A stretch of DNA of 64,000 nucleotides from Pseudomonas sp. BGI-2 (GTDB taxonomy: Bacteria > Pseudomonadota > Gammaproteobacteria > Pseudomonadales > Pseudomonadaceae), in the NCBI RefSeq assembly GCF_004310295.1, contig NZ_SISB01000023.1:1-64000 (forward strand), written 5' to 3'. The notes beneath the pieces were generated by a model. That model had not been told where the DNA came from. It made no database searches and saw nothing but the letters and a program-made list of their open reading frames with translations. Below, piece by piece: positions 16,527 to 23,991 of this stretch. Made by a program: the position numbers and the translations under genes. Within the stretch, counting starts at the first letter, position 1, and the number at the start of each line of letters is the position of its first letter.

Positions 16527-17276
16527 ATGAAGGTTCTTGTAGCTGTCAAACGCGTTGTGGATTACAACGTCAAGGTTCGCGTCAAGGCGGACAATTCCGG
16601 CGTAGACCTCGCCAACGTCAAGATGTCGATGAACCCGTTCTGCGAAATCGCAGTGGAAGAAGCCGTACGGCTGAAAGAGAAAGGCGTAGCGACTGAAATC
16701 GTCGTCGTCTCCATCGGCCCGACCACCGCTCAAGAGCAACTGCGCACCGCGCTGGCTCTGGGTGCTGACCGCGCCATCCTCGTCGAATCCGCCGAAGACC
16801 TGACGTCGCTGGCCGTTGCCAAGCTGTTGAAAGCTGTTGTCGACAAGGAACAGCCGCAGCTGGTGATCCTTGGCAAACAAGCCATCGACAGCGACAACAA
16901 CCAGACTGGCCAGATGCTCGCTGCATTGAGCGGCTACGGTCAGGGCACATTCGCGTCCAAAGTCGAAATCAGCGGCGACAGCGTTGCCGTGACTCGCGAA
17001 GTCGACGGCGGCGCGCAGACGGTTTCCCTGAAACTGCCGGCCATCGTCACCACCGACCTGCGTTTGAACGAGCCGCGCTACGCGTCCCTGCCAAACATCA
17101 TGAAAGCCAAGAAGAAGCCTCTCGAAGTGCTGACTCCGGATGCTTTGGGCGTTTCCACCGCCTCCACCAACAAGACCGTGAAAGTCGAAGCGCCTGCTGC
17201 ACGCAGCGCGGGTATCAAGGTCAAGTCGGTGGCTGAACTGGTCGAGAAACTGAAAAACGAAGCGAAGGTAATCTAA
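16527..17276 (+). CDS. etfB: Electron transfer flavoprotein subunit beta
   Basis: Protein of 249 residues, the typical EtfB size. With EtfA it forms the soluble FAD/AMP heterodimer that accepts electrons from acyl-CoA and related dehydrogenases. The N-terminus MKVLVAVKRVVDYNVKV and the AMP-binding region with KQAIDSDNNQTGQMLA (about 117-132) are family hallmarks; the recognition-loop region LRLNEPRYASLPNIMKAKKKPLE splits across about 191-213. ATG at 16527 follows GAGGAA. etfA begins 2 nt after its stop, so the two are translationally linked. Confidence 0.97.
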   Translation: MKVLVAVKRVVDYNVKVRVKADNSGVDLANVKMSMNPFCEIAVEEAVRLKEKGVATEIVVVSIGPTTAQEQLRTALALGADRAILVESAEDLTSLAVAKLLKAVVDKEQPQLVILGKQAIDSDNNQTGQMLAALSGYGQGTFASKVEISGDSVAVTREVDGGAQTVSLKLPAIVTTDLRLNEPRYASLPNIMKAKKKPLEVLTPDALGVSTASTNKTVKVEAPAARSAGIKVKSVAELVEKLKNEAKVI

Positions 17277-17278
17277 TC

Positions 17279-18208
17279 ATGACTATCTTGGTAATCGCAG
17301 AACACGACAACAAGGTAGTGGCCCCGGCCACCCTGAACACCGTGGCTGCCGCTGCGAAAATCGGCGGTGAGATCCACGTTCTGGTTGCAGGCCAGGGCGT
17401 TGGCGCCGTGGCTGAAGCCGCTGCGAAAATCGCTGGCGTGACTAAAGTGCTGGTGGCCGACAACGCCGCCTACGCTCACCAACTGCCGGAAAACGTCGCG
17501 CTGCTGGTTGCAGAGTTGGGCAAGGGCTTCAGCCACATCCTGGCTGCCGCTACCTCCAACGGCAAAAACATCCTGCCGCGCGTTGCCGCTCAGCTGGACG
17601 TTGACCAGATCTCCGAGATCATCTCGGTCGAAAGCGCTGACACTTTCAAACGCCCGATCTACGCCGGTAACGCGATCGCTACCGTTCAATCGAACGCAGC
17701 AGTCAAAGTGATCACCGTGCGTGCCACCGGTTTCGACCCGGTTGCTGCCGAAGGTGGTTCGGCCGCTGTTGAAGCGGTCGCTGCTGCTCACGACGCTGGC
17801 ACTTCGAGCTTCGTTGGCGAAGAACTGGCCAAGTCCGATCGTCCGGAACTGACCGCTGCCAAAATCGTCGTTTCCGGCGGTCGCGGCATGCAGAACGGCG
17901 ACAACTTCAAACACCTGTACGCCCTGGCCGACAAGTTGGGTGCTGCCGTCGGTGCTTCCCGCGCTGCGGTCGACGCAGGTTTTGTACCCAACGACATGCA
18001 GGTCGGTCAGACCGGCAAGATCGTTGCTCCACAGCTGTACATCGCCGTCGGTATCTCCGGCGCGATCCAGCACCTGGCCGGCATGAAAGACTCCAAAGTG
18101 ATCGTTGCGATCAACAAGGACGAAGAAGCGCCGATCTTCCAGGTGGCCGATTACGGCCTGGTGGCAGACCTGTTCGAAGCCATCCCCGAGTTCGAGAAGC
18201 TGGTCTAA
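17279..18208 (+). CDS. etfA: Electron transfer flavoprotein subunit alpha
   Basis: Protein of 309 residues. EtfA binds the FAD of the electron-transfer flavoprotein. The FAD-binding C-terminal domain is clear: SGGRGMQNGDNF (about 200-211), GASRAAVDAGFV, GQTGKIVAP and GISGAIQHLAGM (about 260-271). It begins 2 nt after etfB and ends at a strong terminator, so etfB-etfA form a closed two-gene operon. Confidence 0.97.
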   Translation: MTILVIAEHDNKVVAPATLNTVAAAAKIGGEIHVLVAGQGVGAVAEAAAKIAGVTKVLVADNAAYAHQLPENVALLVAELGKGFSHILAAATSNGKNILPRVAAQLDVDQISEIISVESADTFKRPIYAGNAIATVQSNAAVKVITVRATGFDPVAAEGGSAAVEAVAAAHDAGTSSFVGEELAKSDRPELTAAKIVVSGGRGMQNGDNFKHLYALADKLGAAVGASRAAVDAGFVPNDMQVGQTGKIVAPQLYIAVGISGAIQHLAGMKDSKVIVAINKDEEAPIFQVADYGLVADLFEAIPEFEKLV

Positions 18209-18230
18209 TCCAGCCGCTTGACTTATAAAG

Positions 18231-18260
18231 AGCCCGACCTTTTGGTCGGGCTTTTTTTTT
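18231..18260 (+). terminator. Rho-independent terminator after etfA
   Basis: AGCCCGACC-TTTT-GGTCGGGCT, a perfect 9-bp stem, followed by nine T. It begins 23 bp after the etfA stop. Confidence 0.95.
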
Positions 18261-18289
18261 GTTCCGGATTTGGGTGGGAGAGTATCGCC

Positions 18290-19138
18290 ATGGATTTGCG
18301 CCGCGTGTGTGGCTGGTCATTACTGCTGGGGCTGACGGTGCTGCCGGCATTGGCCGTGGCTGCCGGCAAGTGCGAACGCCTGGTGGTGACCGGCAGCCCG
18401 GACGCACCGCCGTACTTGTGGCAAGACCCGCAAAACCCCAAGCATTTGATCGGCGCCAGTGCTGACCTGTTGCAACACGTGGCAGGGGAGTTGGGTATCA
18501 AGGTCGAATTGCTTTACGCCGGCAAGCGCTCCCAGGCCCTGGACGAAGTGCGAAGTGGACGCATGGACATGCTGGCCGATGCGCCGTTGACAGTGAGCGA
18601 GCTGGACACCCTGGATTACATCCATCCGCCGCTGCTGGAAAATGACTATCTCGTCTGGACTCGAAAAGACTCGGCATTGGTCTACAACGAAGCGCAAGAC
18701 CTTCACGGCCATCCAGGTGCCGTGTCGGAAAAGTCTCGAATGACCCAGGCATTTGGCGCCTTCGCAGAGCAGCAATTGACCCTCGTGCGTACGCCGAACC
18801 TGACCCAGGCCTTTCAGAAATTGCTGTTGGGCGAGGTGGAATTTGTCCTCGCGGGACGCTACTCGGGCATGGCCGCCGCGCAAACCCTGAGCATGGCCAA
18901 CGACTTGATCGCTCGCCCCCAACCGGTCGACAAACCCGGCCTGTTCCTCGCGGTTTCCCATAACTCCGCCTGCAACGATCCGTGGTTGCGCGGACAGCTG
19001 GCCAAAAAGATGACAGAATTGCCCGCGTCCGGACTGACGGAAGCCGTGCTGCTGCGCAACATCGAGCGCTGGAAGGTTCAACTTTCTCAAAGGCAAACGC
19101 AGCAGCCGCAGCAACCCGCCAGTACCCCAAAACAGTAG
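18290..19138 (+). CDS. Periplasmic solute-binding protein (SBP_bac_3 type)
   Basis: Protein of 282 residues from ATG 18290, preceded by GGGAGAG. Residues 1-25 form a Sec signal peptide (hydrophobic core, cleavage near VAAG). The rest matches the type-3 solute-binding fold: LVVTGSPDAPPYLW, ASADLLQHVAGELGIKVELL, RSGRMDMLADAPLT and a C-terminal Q/P-rich tail. No transporter permease or ATPase is adjacent; the next genes encode envelope lipoproteins, so it may be a sensor or orphan binding protein. The ligand is unknown. Confidence 0.85.
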   Translation: MDLRRVCGWSLLLGLTVLPALAVAAGKCERLVVTGSPDAPPYLWQDPQNPKHLIGASADLLQHVAGELGIKVELLYAGKRSQALDEVRSGRMDMLADAPLTVSELDTLDYIHPPLLENDYLVWTRKDSALVYNEAQDLHGHPGAVSEKSRMTQAFGAFAEQQLTLVRTPNLTQAFQKLLLGEVEFVLAGRYSGMAAAQTLSMANDLIARPQPVDKPGLFLAVSHNSACNDPWLRGQLAKKMTELPASGLTEAVLLRNIERWKVQLSQRQTQQPQQPASTPKQ

Positions 19139-19147
19139 GGATTTTTA

Positions 19148-19504
19148 GTGAGTATTCGACCTCTTTTCGCTGCCCTGGCCCTTCTGGCTCTGGCGGGTTG
19201 TGCAGCCGATCCGGCGCCGAATGAACAAATACGCTTGACCGAACAGGCACTCGTGCAAGCCAAAGCCGTGGGTGCCACCGCCGACGACGTGCCGGAAATG
19301 AAACTGGCCGAAGACAAGTTTTCCCGTGCCCAGGGCGACATGACCGATCAGTCCTACAAGCATGCGCGCATGCGTGCCGAACAAGCCGAACTGGATGCGC
19401 GCCTGGCCGAAGCCAAGGTGCTGACCCTCAAGAGCGAGGAGCAGCTGAACGTGCTCAATACCCGCATCACTCGCCTGCGCAAGCAACTGGGAGATGCCCA
19501 ATGA
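19148..19504 (+). CDS. DUF4398 lipoprotein
   Basis: Protein of 118 residues. Start is GTG at 19148. A signal peptide with lipobox LALAGC (Cys near residue 18) predicts an outer-membrane lipoprotein. The rest is helical and coiled-coil-like (AEQAELDARLAEAKVLTLKSEEQL). It starts 9 bp after the solute-binding gene and overlaps the OmpA-type gene by 4 nt (ATGA), so the three form one operon. DUF4398 proteins often sit beside OmpA-like proteins; the role is unknown. Confidence 0.85.
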   Translation: MSIRPLFAALALLALAGCAADPAPNEQIRLTEQALVQAKAVGATADDVPEMKLAEDKFSRAQGDMTDQSYKHARMRAEQAELDARLAEAKVLTLKSEEQLNVLNTRITRLRKQLGDAQ

Positions 19505-20313
19505 GTCTCAAGTCCAAAGCAATCGGCGGTTTGATCCTGGCAGGTTGCGCGAGCCTTTACGGCTGCGCCGGCCAACACAGCGAGGCCGTGTTGCTGCAGG
19601 CCGGAACGGACTTCCAGAAGGTCAAGGAAGACTCCAACGTGCTGCGAATAGCGCCCAAGGACGTGATCCGTGCCGGTGAATCCCTGGCCCGCGCCGATCG
19701 TCTTTCCAGCTATTGGGGCAGCGGCTCGGATGTGGTGCATTACGCTTACTTGAGCCAGCGCTATAGCGAAATCGCCCGTGAGCACACCAATCAGGTGCTC
19801 AACGAAGAGCGCGCGGCGAAGCTCGAACTGGAACGTCAGCGCCTGCAGTTGGCCCTGCGCGAATCCAAGTTGCTCAGCGTGCAGCAACAGGGCAAATGGC
19901 TCGAAGAACAGATTGTTGCACTGGCAACCACGCAGACCGATCGTGGTCTGGTGATGACCCTGGGCGATGTGCTGTTCGACACCGGCGAAGCGGAGCTGAA
20001 GAATTCGGCGAACCGCGTGGTGCTGAAAATCGTGCAATTCCTGCAGCTCAATCCCAAACGCGTGGTCCGCATCGAGGGCTACACCGACAGCACGGGCGGC
20101 AAGCAGGACAACCTCAAGCTGTCCCGTGACCGTGCGCAATCGGTGGCAGACGTGCTGATGGACCTGGGGATCGACGACAAACGTATCAAAGTCGAAGGCT
20201 ACGGCGATGAATACCCGGTGGACGCGAACGCTTCCGAGCGTGGTCGCGCGCAGAACCGTCGGGTGGAAATTGTGTTCTCCGACGAAAAAGGCCAGCTCGG
20301 CGCCACCCGCTAA
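19501..20313 (+). CDS. OmpA-family lipoprotein with DUF4398 N-terminal region
   Basis: Protein of 270 residues. A signal peptide with LAGCASLYGC predicts lipidation at the first of two close Cys. Residues about 30-130 are a helical DUF4398-like region, and about 150-262 the peptidoglycan-binding OmpA C-terminal domain (VLFDTGEAELKNSA, IEGYTDSTGGKQDN, LSRDRAQSVADVL, GYGDEYPVDAN, GRAQNRRVEIVF). It probably links the outer membrane to peptidoglycan together with the preceding lipoprotein. The start overlaps that gene by 4 nt. Confidence 0.9.
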   Translation: MSLKSKAIGGLILAGCASLYGCAGQHSEAVLLQAGTDFQKVKEDSNVLRIAPKDVIRAGESLARADRLSSYWGSGSDVVHYAYLSQRYSEIAREHTNQVLNEERAAKLELERQRLQLALRESKLLSVQQQGKWLEEQIVALATTQTDRGLVMTLGDVLFDTGEAELKNSANRVVLKIVQFLQLNPKRVVRIEGYTDSTGGKQDNLKLSRDRAQSVADVLMDLGIDDKRIKVEGYGDEYPVDANASERGRAQNRRVEIVFSDEKGQLGATR

Positions 20314-20349
20314 GGGTCGCGCTACGATAATTGCTGGCGCCGGAGCTCC

Positions 20350-20449
20350 TGTAGCAGCTGTCGAGTGAAACGAGGCTGCGATCTTCTTTCGCTCTGAACT
20401 CAGGTGGAACTGTAATATCGCAGCCTCGTTTCACTCGACAGCTGCTACA
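20350..20449. repeat. Palindrome with 33-nt perfect arms (GTAGCAGCTG family)
   Basis: The arms 20350-20382 and 20417-20449 are exact reverse complements. It is related to the element at 40625-40732, and its ends are shared with the long palindrome at 5805-5988. It lies between the OmpA-type gene and the terminator that follows. Confidence 0.94.
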
Positions 20450-20450
20450 A

Positions 20451-20483
20451 AACCCGGCCTGCCCGTCAGCGCCGGGTTTTTTT
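20451..20483 (+). terminator. Rho-independent terminator after the lipoprotein operon
   Basis: ACCCGGC (20452-20458) and GCCGGGT (20471-20477) form a 7-bp stem followed by seven T. Confidence 0.85.
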
Positions 20484-20506
20484 GTGCCTGCCAATTGCCT
20501 CTCAAA

Positions 20507-20536
20507 ACAGTACAGTTTTTGCTGACACTGCACTGT
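20507..20536. promoter_or_regulatory. Inverted repeat, candidate MocR operator
   Basis: ACAGTACAGT (20507-20516) and ACTGCACTGT (20527-20536) are reverse complements at 9 of 10 positions with a 10-nt spacer, 99 bp before the MocR gene. Autoregulation is plausible; a third partial copy (CAGTACACTT) occurs at 20563-20572. Confidence 0.45.
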
Positions 20537-20634
20537 ACGGTCGACTATTGTGGCAACTGTCCCAGTACACTTCTAAACTGTTCCGGTATTGTTTCACACA
20601 AGAATAAAATGCCCGTGAAATCGAGTGCTGCGTC

Positions 20635-22074
20635 ATGACCAATCTCTTGCTCTACCAACGTATTGCTCAGCAACTGGCCGAAGACATCCGACGTGGTGTC
20701 TATCAACCGGGGGAACGTGTGCCTTCGGTGCGCAAGATGAGCTCGCAGCTCAACGTCAGCCACGCGACCGTTTTGCAGGCCTACGCCAATCTTGAAGATC
20801 AGGGGCTGATCCGTGCCCGGCCGCAGTCGGGTTACTACGTGCACCAGACGCCAGCCCTGACGGCGCCAACGCCGGACATCGCCCGGGTCGAGCGACCCGG
20901 TCTGGTCACCCGCAGCAGCATCATTCAGCAAGTGCTGGTCGAATCCCGTCGCGAGGGCGTTTTTCCCTTGGGCGCAGCGGTACCGAGCGTCGACTATCTG
21001 CCGGTCCGCGCCTTGCATCAGCAATTGGCCAAGGTCACCCGTTTCCATAGCCCGCGTGCCTTCAGCTACATGTTCAGCCCCGGTTTTGAACCGTTGCGCC
21101 GACAGGTGGCAATCCGCATGCGTGATGCCGGCGTGGTGGTTGATCCGTCCGAAGTGGTGATCACCCACGGCTGTGTCGATGCTTTGCAGATGTCTCTTCG
21201 CGTGCTGACCCGGCCGGGCGACCTGATCGCCGCCGAGTCGCCGACTTATTATGGTTTGCTGCAATTGGCCGACCTGCTAGGCCTCAAAGTCATCGAGATC
21301 CCGAGCGACCCGGCGACCGGCATGAGCCTCGAAGCCCTGCAATTGGCTGCCAACCAGTGGTCGATAAAGGCGCTGGTACTGACCACTCGTCTGAGTAATC
21401 CACTGGGCGGCACCATGCCTGAAGAGCGGCAGAAACAACTGCTGCGCCTGGCCTCGGATTTCGATATCCAGATTGTTGAAGACGATATCTACGGCGAGTT
21501 GATGTTCGAACAGGGCCGGACCAAATCGCTTAAAGCCTACGACAGGCTGGATCGGGTGATCTATTGCTCAAGCTTCTCCAAAACCCTGTCACCCGGCGTG
21601 CGGATTGGCTGGATGATCGCCGGCAAATACCAGCAAGAGATTCAGCGTTTGCAGACGTTCAGCACGCATTCGGCGTGCAGCGTTACGCAAATGGGCATCG
21701 CCGCCTACCTGGAGAATGGCGGTTACGACCGTCACCTGCGCTACATCCGACAGGAATACCGCAAGAACCTCAGCGCCTTCCAACTGGCCGTGCAGCAATA
21801 TTTCCCGGAAGGCACGCAGATGACCCGGCCCACGGGAGGCTTCATTCTCTGGGTCAGTCTGCCGGGAAGGGTCAACACTCAGGAACTGCACGTACGTGCG
21901 TTGCAGCAGGGCATCAGTATCGCGCCGGGACTGATTTTCAGTAACACCGAGCAGTTCAATCACTGCATTCGCCTGAACTGCGGCACGCCCTGGAACCGTG
22001 AAGCCGAGCGGGCATTGATGACGTTGGGGATGTTGGCCACGCAGCTCTGCCAGGAGATGGCTGGCGGTTTCTGA
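20635..22074 (+). CDS. MocR-type regulator (GntR winged helix plus aminotransferase domain)
   Basis: Protein of 479 residues. Residues 5-75 are a GntR winged-helix domain (LAEDIRRGVYQPGERVPSVRKMSSQLNVSHATVLQAY; a line break in this motif occurs after GERVPSV). Residues 110-475 resemble type-I PLP aminotransferases, with the cofactor lysine in SSFSKTLSPGVRIGW (about 311-325). MocR proteins bind DNA and use PLP to sense amino compounds or vitamin B6. The target here is unknown: no biosynthetic gene is next to it, so it may control itself or a distant locus. Confidence 0.9.
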   Translation: MTNLLLYQRIAQQLAEDIRRGVYQPGERVPSVRKMSSQLNVSHATVLQAYANLEDQGLIRARPQSGYYVHQTPALTAPTPDIARVERPGLVTRSSIIQQVLVESRREGVFPLGAAVPSVDYLPVRALHQQLAKVTRFHSPRAFSYMFSPGFEPLRRQVAIRMRDAGVVVDPSEVVITHGCVDALQMSLRVLTRPGDLIAAESPTYYGLLQLADLLGLKVIEIPSDPATGMSLEALQLAANQWSIKALVLTTRLSNPLGGTMPEERQKQLLRLASDFDIQIVEDDIYGELMFEQGRTKSLKAYDRLDRVIYCSSFSKTLSPGVRIGWMIAGKYQQEIQRLQTFSTHSACSVTQMGIAAYLENGGYDRHLRYIRQEYRKNLSAFQLAVQQYFPEGTQMTRPTGGFILWVSLPGRVNTQELHVRALQQGISIAPGLIFSNTEQFNHCIRLNCGTPWNREAERALMTLGMLATQLCQEMAGGF

Positions 22075-22163
22075 CAGAACGGCTGGTCGTTTCGTCCACG
22101 TGCTTGTCATGTTGCGTACAACAGGCGAGCATATGGCCCTCTGCCGTTAGCGTCGTTGGGTCC

Positions 22164-22655
22164 ATGAAACCGATTTTTCCTGCCGTCTGCCTGTCGATCT
22201 GTCTCTTCATGACCGTTCATGCCCAAGGCGTCATGGCGGCTTCGACTCAGGAAAAACCGGCAGCCAGCAGCGAAACCTCGAAAAAATCGGCGCCCGTCAA
22301 GAAAGCCGCTGCGGTCAAAAAGAACGCCGCGCCGGTAAAAAAGAAGGCGGCAGTGGTGAAAAAACGACCGCCGATTGCCTCCAAGTCCAAACCCGACAGT
22401 GAGGTCGTGAAAACCAAGCTTCCTTCGGTCGACCTGGATTTGAGCCTGCCCCAGGACATGGCGGAGGAGCTAAAACCGATCGGTACGGTCCCATTGCCAC
22501 GGCGCGACGCTGTGTTGCCACAAATGTTCGGTGACAAGAGCGCGCCGTTTCAGCTCAACGGAAGGCTGATCAGCAACGAAATGCAGTTGCAACTGCGAAA
22601 CGAAGAGCGCCGTGAAGTCGAAGGCGCGGCGCTGGAATTCGAGTTCAAGCGGTAA
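22164..22655 (+). CDS. Exported Lys/Ala-rich protein of unknown function
   Basis: Protein of 163 residues from ATG 22164. Residues 1-25 form a signal peptide ending near GVMAAS. Residues 30-75 are a repetitive Lys/Ala/Val/Pro segment (KKAAAVKKNAAPVKKKAAVV type), similar in composition to histone H1-like or IF2 tails, which often causes misannotation as IF-2. The C-terminal half (about 85-163) is ordered and acidic, with no known domain. Likely periplasmic; the basic tail could bind nucleic acid, LPS or peptidoglycan. Confidence 0.75.
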   Translation: MKPIFPAVCLSICLFMTVHAQGVMAASTQEKPAASSETSKKSAPVKKAAAVKKNAAPVKKKAAVVKKRPPIASKSKPDSEVVKTKLPSVDLDLSLPQDMAEELKPIGTVPLPRRDAVLPQMFGDKSAPFQLNGRLISNEMQLQLRNEERREVEGAALEFEFKR

Positions 22656-22820
22656 TTCCTTCCCATCTGTCACCTGCTGGCCAGACGCTTTGTCGGAGAC
22701 TGGTCAGTCATGTCCGTTTGAGCGAAAAAACCCCGGTGCAGGTAATTTTAAACAACTGTTTTAGCGGTTACTCTGTGCCCCGTCTATTAACACATTGCCC
22801 GTCGCGAGGAGCTTGTCGTC

Positions 22821-23075
22821 ATGAAATGCCGTGAAGGCTGTGGCGCCTGTTGCATTGCCCCCTCCATCAGTTCACCGATTCCCGGCATGCCCAATGGCAA
22901 AGCTGCTGGCGAACGTTGCATACAACTGTCTGTCGATAACCTGTGCAGCATTTTCGGCGATCCAAAACGTCCTGCTGTGTGTTCGGCGTTTGAAGCCGAT
23001 GTTGAAGTCTGCGGAAGCAGCAGTGACGAAGCGATCAAACTGTTGGGTTGGTGGGAGCAAATGACGGCTGCGTGA
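22821..23075 (+). CDS. YkgJ-family cysteine-cluster protein
   Basis: Protein of 84 residues with the pattern CREGCGACC at the start (Cys 3, 7, 10, 11), then Cys at about 33, 42, 54 and 64. This is the CxxCxxCC-type zinc/iron-binding cluster of the YkgJ group. It is cytosolic, with function unknown. ATG at 22821 follows GAGGAGCTTGTCGTC. It is upstream of a START-domain gene on the same strand, 41 bp apart. Confidence 0.85.
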   Translation: MKCREGCGACCIAPSISSPIPGMPNGKAAGERCIQLSVDNLCSIFGDPKRPAVCSAFEADVEVCGSSSDEAIKLLGWWEQMTAA

Positions 23076-23116
23076 TGTGTTCTACGAACGGAACTTCACC
23101 AATAAGGAATAAGACT

Positions 23117-23722
23117 ATGGGTTCGCTGCATCGTATGGCTGTGCTGTGTGGTTTGACGGTTGTGCTGGCCACCACGGCCGCACAGGCCGAGGACTGGAAA
23201 GTTGCCAAGAATGAAGACGGCATCAAGGTGTCCCTGAGTGAAGTGGCCGGTTCCGATTACAAGGCCTACCAGGGCGTTACCCTGATGAAGACCACCATGG
23301 CCAAATTGCGCGCGCTGCAGGAAGACGTAGCAGGCGCTTGTGCCTGGATTCACGAGTGCAAAACGCAGAAATTGCTCAAGCACGAAGGCGATCAGAGCTG
23401 GACCTACACCCAATTCAATACCCCGTGGCCCGTCACACCTCGTGATTCGGTGCTGCATATCACCACCACCGAAGGCGCCGATGGCAGCCTGACCCGCAAG
23501 CTCGAAGGCGTGCCGAAGTACATTCCTGAGGAAAAGGGCTTCGTGCGGGTCACCAAGGTCGACGGTTTCTGGAAGTTCGTCCCCAAGGGTGACCAGATCG
23601 AAGTGACCTACCAAGTGCACACCGAGCCAGGTGGCAGCATTCCATCGATGGTCGCCAACAAGTTCGTGGTCGATGCGCCATTCAACACGCTCAAAGCCCT
23701 GAAAGAACGCGCCGAGAAGTAA
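23117..23722 (+). CDS. Periplasmic START-domain protein
   Basis: Protein of 201 residues. Residues 1-23 form a Sec signal peptide (MGSLHRMAVLCGLTVVLATT, cleavage near AQAED). The mature part fits the START/Bet v1-like lipid-binding fold: DWKVAKNEDGIKVSLSEVAGS, YTQFNTPWPVTPRDSVL, KVDGFWKFVPKGDQIEVTY and PGGSIPSMVANKFV. Such proteins bind hydrophobic ligands. ATG at 23117 follows AAGGAA; the longer upstream frame lacks a ribosome site and overlaps ykgJ. Confidence 0.88.
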   Translation: MGSLHRMAVLCGLTVVLATTAAQAEDWKVAKNEDGIKVSLSEVAGSDYKAYQGVTLMKTTMAKLRALQEDVAGACAWIHECKTQKLLKHEGDQSWTYTQFNTPWPVTPRDSVLHITTTEGADGSLTRKLEGVPKYIPEEKGFVRVTKVDGFWKFVPKGDQIEVTYQVHTEPGGSIPSMVANKFVVDAPFNTLKALKERAEK

Positions 23723-23739
23723 CCGCGCGCTGTTTCATG

Positions 23740-23771
23740 AAACGCCCCGACCTTTCGGGGCGTTTGTTTTT
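23740..23771 (+). terminator. Rho-independent terminator after START gene
   Basis: AAACGCCCCGA-CCTT-TCGGGGCGTTT is a perfect 11-bp stem followed by GTTTTTG, 18 bp past the stop. Confidence 0.94.
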
Positions 23772-23991
23772 GCGATTATTTTGTTTCTGGATATACGTTG
23801 CACGAAATTTTCACAATGCCTCCAAGACAATTCGCCCGCGTCAGCATTGCGGGCACTAATCAATGGCAATGCAGCGGGTGATCGTGCAACATTTGCTCAC
23901 CGCGCAAGCCCCGGGGCCGAGAACTGGCCAACAGAGGGCAGGGCGCCGCTTTACTTTTGAAACTTCAACTTCCAATGGGTCCTAAAACGAC

